Of a DNA stretch of 64,000 nucleotides, positions 29,539 through 38,046 are shown piece by piece. The notes beneath the pieces were generated by a model, which had not been told where the DNA came from, made no database searches, and saw only the letters and a program-made list of their open reading frames with translations. The DNA lies in contig NZ_CP061008.1 of the NCBI RefSeq assembly GCF_014490035.1, positions 6,386,001 through 6,450,000 on the forward strand, in the 5' to 3' direction. The stretch is from Achromobacter xylosoxidans (lineage in GTDB: Bacteria > Pseudomonadota > Gammaproteobacteria > Burkholderiales > Burkholderiaceae_B). Position 1 is the first letter of the stretch. Each line of letters starts with the position of its first letter. A program made the translations under genes and the position numbers.

Positions 29539-30275
29539 TTTCTGACGTCCGTACCGCAGTCCGCCCGTTGATGCTCGCCGCGGCGCTCTCCACCGCCGCG
29601 CTCTCGCTGTCGGCCTGCGCGCCCCTGATCGTGGGCGGCGCGGCCGCCACCACCGCGGTCGTCGTGACCGACCGCCGCACCTCCGGCATCCAGCTCGAAG
29701 ACCAGAACATGGCGTTCAAGGCGCAGAGCCAGATCTCGCAGAAGCTGGGCGACACCGCCCGCGTGAATGCCATGGCCTACGGCAGCCATCTGCTGCTGAC
29801 CGGCGACGTCCCCACCGAAGAGGCCAAGAACCAGGCCACCGCCATCGCCCAAGGCGTGGAAAACGTCAAACAGGTCATCAACCAGCTGAACGTCGGCCCC
29901 ATCGCCTCATTCAGCACGCGCTCCAACGACACCTGGCTGACCTCCAAGGTCAAGACCGCCCTGCTCAACACCAAGTACGTGCCGTCCGGCACCATCGCGG
30001 TCACGACCGACCACAGCGTGGTCTACCTGATGGGCAAGGTGACGCAGGCCGAAGGCGAATATGCCGCCAACGCCACCGCCGACGTCGGCGGCGTGGCCAA
30101 GGTGGTTAAACTGTTCGAGACGATCAGCCGCGAGGAAGCCATCCGGCTGTCGAATACCGGTTCCAAGTCCAACACTTCCACGGAAACCAAAGCGCCCATC
30201 GAAAGCGGCGCCGGCGCAGCGAGCGACAACGCGGCCGGCACCAGCAGCGGCGTAGAGGCCATGCCCATCAAATGA
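29535..30275 (+). CDS. dolP: BON-domain outer-membrane lipoprotein (DolP/YraP)
   Basis: 246 residues. A lipobox SLSAC (C28) is followed by two BON domains (about 70-125 and 145-200) with the alternating pattern VNAMAYGSHLLLTGDVPTEE and GTIAVTTDHSVVYLMGKVTQAE. The low-complexity Ser/Thr/Ala tail is not found in E. coli DolP. DolP supports outer-membrane integrity near the division site. The ATG overlaps the diaA-like gene; its own stop overlaps the thioredoxin gene. Confidence 0.9.
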   Translation: MISDVRTAVRPLMLAAALSTAALSLSACAPLIVGGAAATTAVVVTDRRTSGIQLEDQNMAFKAQSQISQKLGDTARVNAMAYGSHLLLTGDVPTEEAKNQATAIAQGVENVKQVINQLNVGPIASFSTRSNDTWLTSKVKTALLNTKYVPSGTIAVTTDHSVVYLMGKVTQAEGEYAANATADVGGVAKVVKLFETISREEAIRLSNTGSKSNTSTETKAPIESGAGAASDNAAGTSSGVEAMPIK

Positions 30276-30766
30276 AGAAAGCCATCATCGCGTTGGCCGT
30301 CCTGGTGGCGGTCGGCATCGGCGCCTGGTTCGTCATGCGCCCCGCCCAGACCGCGCCCGACGTCACCTTCACCACGCTGGAAGGCAAGACTTTCTCGATG
30401 CAGGATCTGCGCGGCAAGGTCGTGCTGGTCAAGTTCTGGGCCACCAGCTGCGTGACCTGCGTGAAGCAAATGCCGGAAACCATCTCGGCCTACAACGAGT
30501 ACGCCTCCAAGGGCTACCAGGCGGTCGCGGTCGCCATGAACTACGACCCGCCCAACTTCGTGCTGAACTTCGCCGAAACGCGCAAGCTGCCGTTCCCGGT
30601 GGCCCTGGACACCAAGGGCGACATCGCCCGCGCCTTCGGCGACATCCGCCTGACGCCCACGGCCTTCCTGATCGACAAGCAAGGCCGCATCATCAAGCGC
30701 TACCTGGGCGAATACGACGTGGCGGAGTTCCACGCCACCGTGGAAAAGGCCCTGGCGGCAGGCTGA
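30272..30766 (+). CDS. TlpA-like membrane-anchored thioredoxin
   Basis: 164 residues: an N-terminal membrane anchor (about 3-22), then a thioredoxin fold with the redox pair in FWATSCVTCVKQMPET (C60, C63) and the cis-proline loop LTPTAFLID. TlpA/ResA proteins reduce periplasmic disulphides, often for cytochrome c maturation. It is last in the yraN operon, overlaps dolP by 4 bases and is followed by a strong terminator. Confidence 0.9.
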   Translation: MKKAIIALAVLVAVGIGAWFVMRPAQTAPDVTFTTLEGKTFSMQDLRGKVVLVKFWATSCVTCVKQMPETISAYNEYASKGYQAVAVAMNYDPPNFVLNFAETRKLPFPVALDTKGDIARAFGDIRLTPTAFLIDKQGRIIKRYLGEYDVAEFHATVEKALAAG

Positions 30767-30787
30767 GCCCCGCAGCCCCCCAAAATG

Positions 30788-30813
30788 ACCGCCCCGACAG
30801 GGCGGTTTTTTTT
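30788..30813 (+). terminator. Rho-independent terminator of the yraN operon
   Basis: ACCGCCC / GGGCGGT stem (30788-30794 with 30800-30806), 5-base loop, followed by an unbroken run of T residues. It starts 21 bases after the tlpA-like gene. Confidence 0.93.
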
Positions 30814-30846
30814 CGTCCGGCGACCGGCGCCGCCGCGGCGGTGCCC

Positions 30847-30876
30847 AAAAGAAAAACCGCCCACGGCGGGCGGTTT
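30847..30876 (-). terminator. Rho-independent terminator of metQ
   Basis: On the minus strand AAACCGCCC / GGGCGGTTT (30868-30876 with 30854-30862) closes a 5-base loop and runs into TTTTCTTTT. It lies 26 bases after the metQ stop and faces the previous terminator. Confidence 0.92.
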
Positions 30877-30902
30877 CCACATCAGGCCGCGGCGGGCCGG
30901 AA

Positions 30903-31691
30903 TCAGAACGCCGGAACCACGGCGCCCTTGTACTTGTCCTGGATGAACTTCTTCACCTCGGGCGTGTGCAGGGCCTGCACCAGCTTCTTGATGCCCGGCG
31001 CGTCCTTGTTGTCCTCGCGGGTCACCAGGATGTTGGCGTAGGGCGAATCCGAGCCTTCGATGAACAAGGCGTCCTTCGTCGGGACCAGGCCGGCTTCCAG
31101 CGCGTAGTTGGTGTTGATCAGCGCCAGGTCCACGTCATCCAGCGAGCGCGGCAGCATGGCGGCTTCCAGTTCGCGGAACTTCAGCTTCTTGGGGTTCTCG
31201 ACCACGTCCGCGGCCGTCGCCAGAATGTTGGACGGATCCTTCAGCTTGATCACGCCCTGCTTCTGCAGCAGCACCAGCGCGCGGCCGCCGTTGGAGGGAT
31301 CGTTCGGGATCGCGACGGTTGCGCCGTCCTTGAGTTCGGACAGGCTCTTGATCTTCTTGGAATAGCCGCCGAAGGGCTCGACGTGCACCAGGGCCACCGG
31401 CACCAGCGTGGCCTTGCGGTCCCTGTTAAAGGAATCCAGGTAGGGCTTGTGCTGGAAGAAGTTGGCGTCGAGCTGCTTGTCGGCCAGTTGCAGGTTGGGC
31501 TGCACGTAGTCGCTGAACACCTTGATGTCGAGTTCCACGCCTTCCTTGGCCAGCTGCGGCTTCACCACTTCCAGGATCTCGGCATGGGGAACCTGGGTCG
31601 CGCCCACCACGATTTTTTCGGCATGGGCGGCGTTCGCCGCCACCAGGAACACCGACGCCGCCAGAGCGGACCGGACAAAGTTCAAACGCAT
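30903..31691 (-). CDS. metQ: MetQ/NlpA-family substrate-binding protein
   Basis: A 262-residue periplasmic binding protein for methionine or a related ligand. A signal peptide ends AAHA (residue 24) and has no lipobox, so it is soluble rather than lipidated. Family motifs include VGATQVPHAEIL, NFFQHKPYLDSFN, IPNDPSNGGRAL and INTNYALEAGL. The ATPase and permease genes (metN, metI) are absent on both sides, so this is an orphan binding protein. The 5' leader on the minus strand contains a GC-rich hairpin (CCCCC / GGGGG, 31749-31764). Confidence 0.9.
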   Translation of the reverse strand: MRLNFVRSALAASVFLVAANAAHAEKIVVGATQVPHAEILEVVKPQLAKEGVELDIKVFSDYVQPNLQLADKQLDANFFQHKPYLDSFNRDRKATLVPVALVHVEPFGGYSKKIKSLSELKDGATVAIPNDPSNGGRALVLLQKQGVIKLKDPSNILATAADVVENPKKLKFRELEAAMLPRSLDDVDLALINTNYALEAGLVPTKDALFIEGSDSPYANILVTREDNKDAPGIKKLVQALHTPEVKKFIQDKYKGAVVPAF

Positions 31692-31922
31692 GTGTTGCCT
31701 CTTTTATGGGTAAAAATTAGGGGCTGATGCCCTGCCGGTGCGGCCTCGCCCCCTTTTGCGGGGGTCGCCGTTGCGAAAACGCCCCCAATTTACCTGAATG
31801 CCGGTTATTTGTCGGGCATATGAACATGGGTTTAAAGCATAAGAAACCTGTGGGTACTACAATCCGTCGTATGCTTGCGCTACCGCGTCCCGAACGCGTT
31901 TTTGTGCAGGCATTTTTTCTAA

Positions 31923-32857
<935 letters not shown>

Positions 32858-32858
<1 letters not shown>

Positions 32859-33604
32859 TGCGGGCACAGCGTTACCTGCTGCGGCCGGCGGTGCGCATGC
32901 GCCGCTCGCGCCGCGCGGCCGCGGGCGACTCCGAGCGCCTGTGGCTGTTCGACCTGGACAACACGCTCCACGACACCTCGCACGCCATCTTCCCGAAGAT
33001 CGACCACGGCATGACCATGGCCGTGGTCGAGGCGCTGAACGTCGACATCGACACCGCCAACCGCCTGCGCTCGCAGTACTGGAAACGCTACGGCGCCACC
33101 ATGATAGGCATGGTCCGGCATCATGGCGTGGATCCCCATGAGTTCCTGCACCGCAGCCACGACTTCGATGTCGGTCCGCTGGTGCGCGCGGAAAAGGCGC
33201 TGGCCTACAAGCTGAGCCGGCTGCCGGGCCGCAAGGTGCTGCTGACCAACGCGCCGCTGCACTACGCCCGCGCCGTGCTCGCGCGCCTGGGGATCCTGCG
33301 GCAGTTCGACAGCCTCTGGGCCATCGAGCATATGCGCCTGCATGGCGAGTTCCGGCCCAAGCCTTCGCCCGCCTTGTTGCGCCATGTGCTGGCCCGCGAA
33401 GGCGTGCAGGCACGCAACGCGGTGCTGGTGGAAGACACCCTGGCCAATCTGCGCGGCGCGCGCCAGGCCGGCCTGCGCACCGTTCACGTGTATCACCCGG
33501 GCACGCCGTTCGCCCGCGGCCGCTCGCAGCGGCCGGCCTACGTCGACTTGCGGGTAAACTCCGTCAGTGATTTGCTGTTACGCCGACGCCCCCTGCGGGG
33601 ATAG
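32858..33604 (+). CDS. HAD-family pyrimidine 5'-nucleotidase (SDT1/PpnN-like)
   Basis: 248 residues. HAD motif I is LFDLDNTLHDTSHAIFP, motif II LLTNAP and motif III KPSPALLRHVL, with NAVLVEDTLANLRGARQAG as motif IV. This is the SDT1-type subfamily, which dephosphorylates pyrimidine mononucleotides. The first 25 residues are Arg-rich. The ATG at 32858 shares its first base with the last base of the argB stop (TGATG), so translation is probably coupled. A longer open frame reaching back into argB is a shadow. Confidence 0.87.
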
Positions 33605-33660
33605 CGGCGCGCTCCTCCCCTCCCCTCCACCGTCAAGCCTGCGCGAGAGCAGACCCCTCC

Positions 33661-34236
33661 ATGGCGAGCAAACCCGGCGAGCGCAAGACCCAGATTCTGC
33701 AAACCCTGGCCGAGATGCTGGAGCAGCCGCACGCCTCCCGCATCACCACGGCGGCCCTCGCCGCGCGCCTGGAAGTCTCTGAAGCCGCGTTGTACCGGCA
33801 CTTCGCCAGCAAGGCGCAGATGTTCGAAGGGCTGATCGAATTCATCGAAACCAGCATCTTCACGCTGGTGAACCAGATCGCCATCGCCGAGCCCCATGGC
33901 CTGACCCAGGCCCACCAGACCGTTTCCATGCTGCTGACCTTCTCGGAACGCAACAAGGGCATGACGCGCGTGCTGACCGGCGATGCGCTGGTCACGGAAG
34001 ACAACCGCCTGCAGGAACGCATCAATCACATCAACGACCGCATCGAGGCGTCGTTGAAGCAATCGCTGCGCATCGCCGTCACCGATGGCGGCCTGCCGCC
34101 GCAGGCCAATGTCGCGGCGCATGCCAGCCTGCTGACGCATCTGGTGCTGGGTCGGTGGCTGCGTTACGCGCAGAGTGGGTGGCGCATTGCGCCCACGCTG
34201 CATCTGGACGAACAGCTGCGCCTGGCGCTGGGCTGA
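33661..34236 (+). CDS. slmA: Nucleoid occlusion factor SlmA (TetR family)
   Basis: A DNA-bound inhibitor of FtsZ assembly over the chromosome. 191 residues: TetR helix-turn-helix at about 10-55 (RITTAALAARLEVSEAALYRHFASKAQMFEGLIEF), then a helical domain with LTFSERNKGMTRVLTGDAL, typical of SlmA. It lies 56 bases after the HAD gene, a position common in Betaproteobacteria (argB-HAD-slmA). Confidence 0.93.
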   Translation: MASKPGERKTQILQTLAEMLEQPHASRITTAALAARLEVSEAALYRHFASKAQMFEGLIEFIETSIFTLVNQIAIAEPHGLTQAHQTVSMLLTFSERNKGMTRVLTGDALVTEDNRLQERINHINDRIEASLKQSLRIAVTDGGLPPQANVAAHASLLTHLVLGRWLRYAQSGWRIAPTLHLDEQLRLALG

Positions 34237-34544
34237 GCGGCCCGCGCCGCCTGCCGGCTTCGGCGCCGATTAGCATCGTGGCACGATCTAATTAACTTCC
34301 TTTCCGTCTCTATTTCCGCCTATTTGCATTGTTCCATGCAACAATCTCCGCTTGCCGGCGGCGCGGGGCGACGAGCATAATGCCCGTCAAAGGTTTTCCA
34401 CAAGCCCAAATCTCCACAGGCTTGATCAGTATCAATACGGGTTTTCCGCAATGCCGTCACGATCATGCTGTAGCGTCGACACACCGATTTGACCTATCCC
34501 GTTGCTCGCGGGGCGGTGTGTCGGCAGTTTGACCTCAACCGGAG
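34237..34544 (+). promoter_or_regulatory. slmA to transporter intergenic region with an inverted repeat
   Basis: 308 bases without a gene. It contains TTGAT-CAGT-ATCAA (34422-34435), a perfect 5-bp inverted repeat about 110 bases before the transporter start, a possible operator. A CCGGAGA stretch before the ATG can serve as Shine-Dalgarno. No terminator with a T-run is seen after slmA. Confidence 0.4.
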
Positions 34545-36044
34545 ATGGATATGACCGCGCAAGCCGCCGTCCCTGCCTCGCAAGCCCCAAAGAAAACCAA
34601 AATTCCAATCGGACTCGTCGCCGGCGTCCTTGTGATGATCGGCGTGCTGATGATGCCTTTGCCCGCCGACCTGCCCGTCGCGGGCCACCGGATGCTCGCC
34701 ATCCTGGCATTCGCAGTGGTGGTCTGGATTACCGAAGCCGTGTCCTACGAAGCCAGCGCGATCATGATCACGACGCTGATGGCCTTCCTGCTGGGCACGG
34801 CTCCGACAATCAAAGACCCGCAAGTCATCTACGGCACCTCGGCCGCGATCAGCATGGCGCTGGCGGGCTTCTCGAACTCGGCGCTGGCGCTGGTCACCGG
34901 CGCCTTGTTCATTGCCGCGGCCATGACATTCACCGGGCTGGACCGGCGCATCGCGCTGGTGACCCTGTCCAAGGTAGGCACCAGCACGCGCCGCATCCTG
35001 ATCGGATGTATCGCGGTGACCATCGTGCTGAGCCTGGTCGTGCCCAGCGCCACCGCGCGCAGCGCGGCCGTGGTGCCCATCATGATGGGCGTCATCGCGG
35101 CCTTCGGCGTGGACAAGCGCTCCAACATCGCCGCCGGCATCATGATCATCGTGGCGCAGGCCACCAGCATCTGGAACGTCGGCATCCAGACCGCCGCGGC
35201 GCAGAACCTGCTGACCGTGGGCTTCATGGAGAAGATGCTGGGCCAGCGCGTGGCGTGGTCGGACTGGCTGATCGCCGGCGCCCCCTGGTCGCTGATCATG
35301 TCGGCCGTGCTGATCATCATCGTGCTCAAGCTGCTGCCGCCGGAAAGCGACAGCATCGCGGGAGGCAAGGAAGCCGTCGAGAAGTCGCTGCTTGAACTGG
35401 GCCCCATGACCGGCGCGCAAAAGCGCCTGATGGCCGTGTCGCTCATGCTGCTGCTGTTCTGGTCGACCGAAGGCAAGCTGCACAAGTTCGACACCACTTC
35501 GACCACCTACTTCGGCCTGGTCCTGCTGCTGCTGCCGCGCTTTGGCGTGATGACCTGGAAAGACGTGCAATCGCGTATCCCATGGGGCACCGTGATCGTG
35601 TTCGGCGTCGGCATCAGCCTGGGCACCGCCCTGCTGACGACCCAGGCCGGCCAATGGCTGGGCAACCAGGTCGTGGCGCACACCGGACTGGACCACCTCG
35701 GACCGCTGGCGATCTTCGCGATCCTGGCCGCCTTCCTCATCGTCATCCACCTGGGTTTCGCCAGCGCCACCGCGCTGACCTCGGCCATGCTGCCGATCCT
35801 GATCTCGGTGCTGGCCACGCTGCCGGGCGAATTCAGCCGCCTGGGCATGACCATGCTGCTGGGCTTCGTCGTCAGCTACGGCTTCATCCTGCCCATCAAC
35901 GCACCGCAGAACATGGTGTGCCTGGGTACCGAGACCTTCAACGCCAAGCAGTTCGCCAAGGTCGGCATCATCGTCACCATCGTCGGCTACCTGCTGATGC
36001 TGCTGATGGGCATGACCTACTGGCGCTGGCTGGGCTGGCTGTAA
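34545..36044 (+). CDS. DASS-family (SLC13) anion/dicarboxylate symporter
   Basis: A 499-residue inner-membrane transporter with about 12 hydrophobic segments. The family signatures are the two SNT-like hairpin regions, one near ATSIWNVGIQTAAAQN and the other near INAPQNMVCLGTETF, and the repeated VVPSATARSAAVVPIM pattern. DASS proteins take up C4-dicarboxylates, citrate, sulphate or sulphonates with sodium; the substrate cannot be read from the sequence. Start at 34545, or the ATG two codons later. The dehydrogenase gene 12 bases downstream probably acts on the imported acid. Confidence 0.88.
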   Translation: MDMTAQAAVPASQAPKKTKIPIGLVAGVLVMIGVLMMPLPADLPVAGHRMLAILAFAVVVWITEAVSYEASAIMITTLMAFLLGTAPTIKDPQVIYGTSAAISMALAGFSNSALALVTGALFIAAAMTFTGLDRRIALVTLSKVGTSTRRILIGCIAVTIVLSLVVPSATARSAAVVPIMMGVIAAFGVDKRSNIAAGIMIIVAQATSIWNVGIQTAAAQNLLTVGFMEKMLGQRVAWSDWLIAGAPWSLIMSAVLIIIVLKLLPPESDSIAGGKEAVEKSLLELGPMTGAQKRLMAVSLMLLLFWSTEGKLHKFDTTSTTYFGLVLLLLPRFGVMTWKDVQSRIPWGTVIVFGVGISLGTALLTTQAGQWLGNQVVAHTGLDHLGPLAIFAILAAFLIVIHLGFASATALTSAMLPILISVLATLPGEFSRLGMTMLLGFVVSYGFILPINAPQNMVCLGTETFNAKQFAKVGIIVTIVGYLLMLLMGMTYWRWLGWL

Positions 36045-36056
36045 GGAGGTCGCATC

Positions 36057-37109
36057 ATGAAGATTTCGATCGCCCAAGCCAATGAATACGGTCGCCGCGT
36101 GCTGATGGCGCAGGGCGTGCCCGAGGACATCGCCCGCGACGTGGCCGAGCACCTGGTCGAGTCCGACCGGGTCGGCTACACCAGTCACGGCCTGTCCATC
36201 CTGACGAACTACCGGCGCGTGCTGTCCGAGGGCCTGGCCCAGGCCGACGGCCGGCCCGAGCTGGTCAACGACCGCGGCGCGATGCTGGCCTATGACGGCC
36301 ACCACGGGCTGGGCCAATATGTCGGCAAGGTCGTCATCGAGAAGGCCATTGAGCGCACCCAAGAGCACGGCCAGTGCATCCTGACCCTGCGCCACAGCCA
36401 TCACCTGGGTCGCATGGGCCACTACGGGGAAATGGTGGCGGCCAAGGGTCTGATCCTGTTGGCCTTCACCAACGTGATCAACCGCTCGCCCACCGTGGCG
36501 CCTTTCGGCGGCGCGCAGGCCTGCCTGACCACCAACCCGCTGTGTTTCGCCGGCCCGCTGCCCGGCGGCCGTCCGCCGTTCATCGTGGACATGGCCACCA
36601 GCTCCATCGCCGTCAACAAGGCGCGCGTGTTGGCCGCCAAGGGCGAGCAGGCGCCCCCGGGCTCGCTGATCGACGCCCAGGGCAATCCGACCACCGATCC
36701 CAACGCGCTGTTCACCGACCCGCCCGGCGCCCTGCTGCCGTTCGGCGGCCACAAGGGCTACGCGCTGGGCCTGGTAGCCGAATTGCTGGCCGGCGTGCTG
36801 TCCGGCGGCGGCACGATCCAGCCGCAGCATCCGCGCACCGGCGTGGCGACGAACAACATGTTCGCGCTGCTGCTGGATCCGCAGGTGGACTTCAACACGG
36901 ACTGGCGGTCGATGGAGGTGGGCGCGTTCATCGACTACCTCCACGCCTGCAAGCCGCAACCCGGCGTCGAAGGCGTGCAGTATCCGGGCGAGTACGAAGC
37001 TCGCAACCGGGCGCTGAACGAGGACACGCTGACGTTTGATAGCCGGATCTGGGATGGGCTTACCAAGCTGGCCGTCGACCTTGGGGTGCCTGAGGCGTTG
37101 CCTGCTTGA
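36057..37109 (+). CDS. Malate/L-lactate/sulfolactate dehydrogenase family oxidoreductase (Ldh2)
   Basis: A 350-residue NAD(P)-dependent 2-hydroxyacid dehydrogenase of the Ldh2 family, which includes malate, ureidoglycolate, sulfolactate and diketogulonate reductases. The conserved region RHSHHLGRMGHYGEMVAAKG holds the catalytic histidine, and later blocks are APFGGAQACLTTNPLCF, VDMATSSIAVNKARVLA and GHKGYALGLVAELLAGVLSGG. A strong Shine-Dalgarno (TAAGGAGGT) precedes the ATG, and the gene is coupled to the DASS transporter. Substrate is therefore probably a small 2-hydroxy dicarboxylate or sulphonate. Confidence 0.9.
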   Translation: MKISIAQANEYGRRVLMAQGVPEDIARDVAEHLVESDRVGYTSHGLSILTNYRRVLSEGLAQADGRPELVNDRGAMLAYDGHHGLGQYVGKVVIEKAIERTQEHGQCILTLRHSHHLGRMGHYGEMVAAKGLILLAFTNVINRSPTVAPFGGAQACLTTNPLCFAGPLPGGRPPFIVDMATSSIAVNKARVLAAKGEQAPPGSLIDAQGNPTTDPNALFTDPPGALLPFGGHKGYALGLVAELLAGVLSGGGTIQPQHPRTGVATNNMFALLLDPQVDFNTDWRSMEVGAFIDYLHACKPQPGVEGVQYPGEYEARNRALNEDTLTFDSRIWDGLTKLAVDLGVPEALPA

Positions 37110-37149
37110 GGTTGTGTTTGCTTGCGGGCGTCCTATGAGTTCTTAAGAC

Positions 37150-37313
37150 GCCCGTCACGTCGGCGGCCCGCCAGGCGCGGGGCAACGATTGCGGTCCGGA
37201 GCCTTCGCTCCGGACTTCCCCATCCTCATCCTCGTCACCGCCTGCGGCGGTTCCTTCGGATTCCGTCGGGCTTATCGACGCCCCGCGCCTGGCGGGCCGC
37301 CGACGCGACGGGC
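37150..37313 (+). repeat. Hairpin module A (164 bases)
   Basis: Arms of 34 bases (37150-37183 with 37280-37313) pair at 33 of 34 positions. The enclosed 96 bases hold three hairpins: GTCCGGAGC / GCTCCGGAC (37194-37215, 9 bp), ACCGCC / GGCGGT (37237-37251) and TCC-TTC-GGA (37252-37260). The predicted shape is a four-way, cloverleaf-like structure. Confidence 0.9.
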
Positions 37314-37828
37314 TCGTTCAGTTGCAATCTGACGTCGGCTGGGGCGAGCGGTGTGCTTGGCGTTCTGGCAACGAGTGGGGGTATGGCGAGGGATTTTGCG
37401 GGGATTGCCTCGGGCCGACCGCGCGGGCGGCCTTCCGAGGCTTCCGCGGTGTCTTGCGGTTGAGGATGGCGCTGCGCGTGCATGAGACGGCCGTCAGCAT
37501 TGACGCTTTGAAGGCGACGGCGCATCACCGAACGTCACCAGGCCGTTGATCATCACCGACCGCTAAGCCGCGGTGCCGGATGGGTGGCGCGCGCGAGAGA
37601 ATCTTCAAGCGCAAACCGCTGCCTGCCGCGCGCCACCCATCACCGCCCCACCCACTGAACGGTGATGTCATCAGAAAACGACCGCCCGCATTCGCGACAG
37701 CGAACACCATCAAAATTTCGGAAATCACGTATGTAATTTTCGGCCGCCCGCGCGGCCGAAAATGACGGGCAGTAAAAGACTCGCCACTAACCACGGCTCT
37801 AGCAGCGCACCAGGCCAAAACGGCGGCA

Positions 37829-37993
37829 GCCCGTCGGCGCGGGCGGCGTGGCGGCTCGCAACCTCGATGCGCCCGAGGGAATCCGAAGGCAGCCGCCGCA
37901 GGCGGCAACGAGGATGACGAAGGGGCAGTCCGGAGCGAACGCTCCGGACCGCAATCGTGGGCGCGAGCCGCCACGCCGCCCGCGACGACGGGC
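37829..37993 (-). repeat. Hairpin module B (165 bases, inverted relative of A)
   Basis: Arms of 31 bases (37829-37859 with 37963-37993) pair at 30 of 31 positions. The interior, read on the minus strand, matches the module A core: GTCCGGAGC / GCTCCGGAC (37928-37949) and GCCGCC / GGCGGC (37892-37906). The arm sequence differs from module A. Confidence 0.9.
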
Positions 37994-38046
37994 GACCTAC
38001 GAAGAAGACCTAGCCCGCTCCAAGAATGCCCAGCAAACGGTCAAGA

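Larger units (their letters stand above)
37120..38025. repeat. Composite structured repeat, copy 1 (about 0.9 kb), between convergent genes
   Basis: The 937-base gap between Ldh2 and rodA is filled by an element that recurs at 62145-62998 in the same orientation. Its order is: module A (37150-37313), a diverged spacer, a 12-bp hairpin (37582-37593 with 37627-37638), a 14-bp hairpin (37733-37746 with 37753-37766, one mismatch), then module B (37829-37993), a reverse-orientation relative of module A. Short alternative hairpins flank both ends (for example 37125-37131 with 37148-37154). The open frames inside are short, overlap the palindromes and look non-coding. Confidence 0.9.

Noticed and set aside
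37122..37463. Small reading frames within the composite repeats (also near 62135-62746)
   Set aside because: They overlap palindromic arms, differ in frame between the copies and have no recognisable domain.
37150..37993. Composite repeat as a CRISPR array, integron attC array or rRNA/tRNA gene
   Set aside because: There are no short direct repeats with equal spacers, no attC core sites that I can see and no tRNA-like conserved positions.
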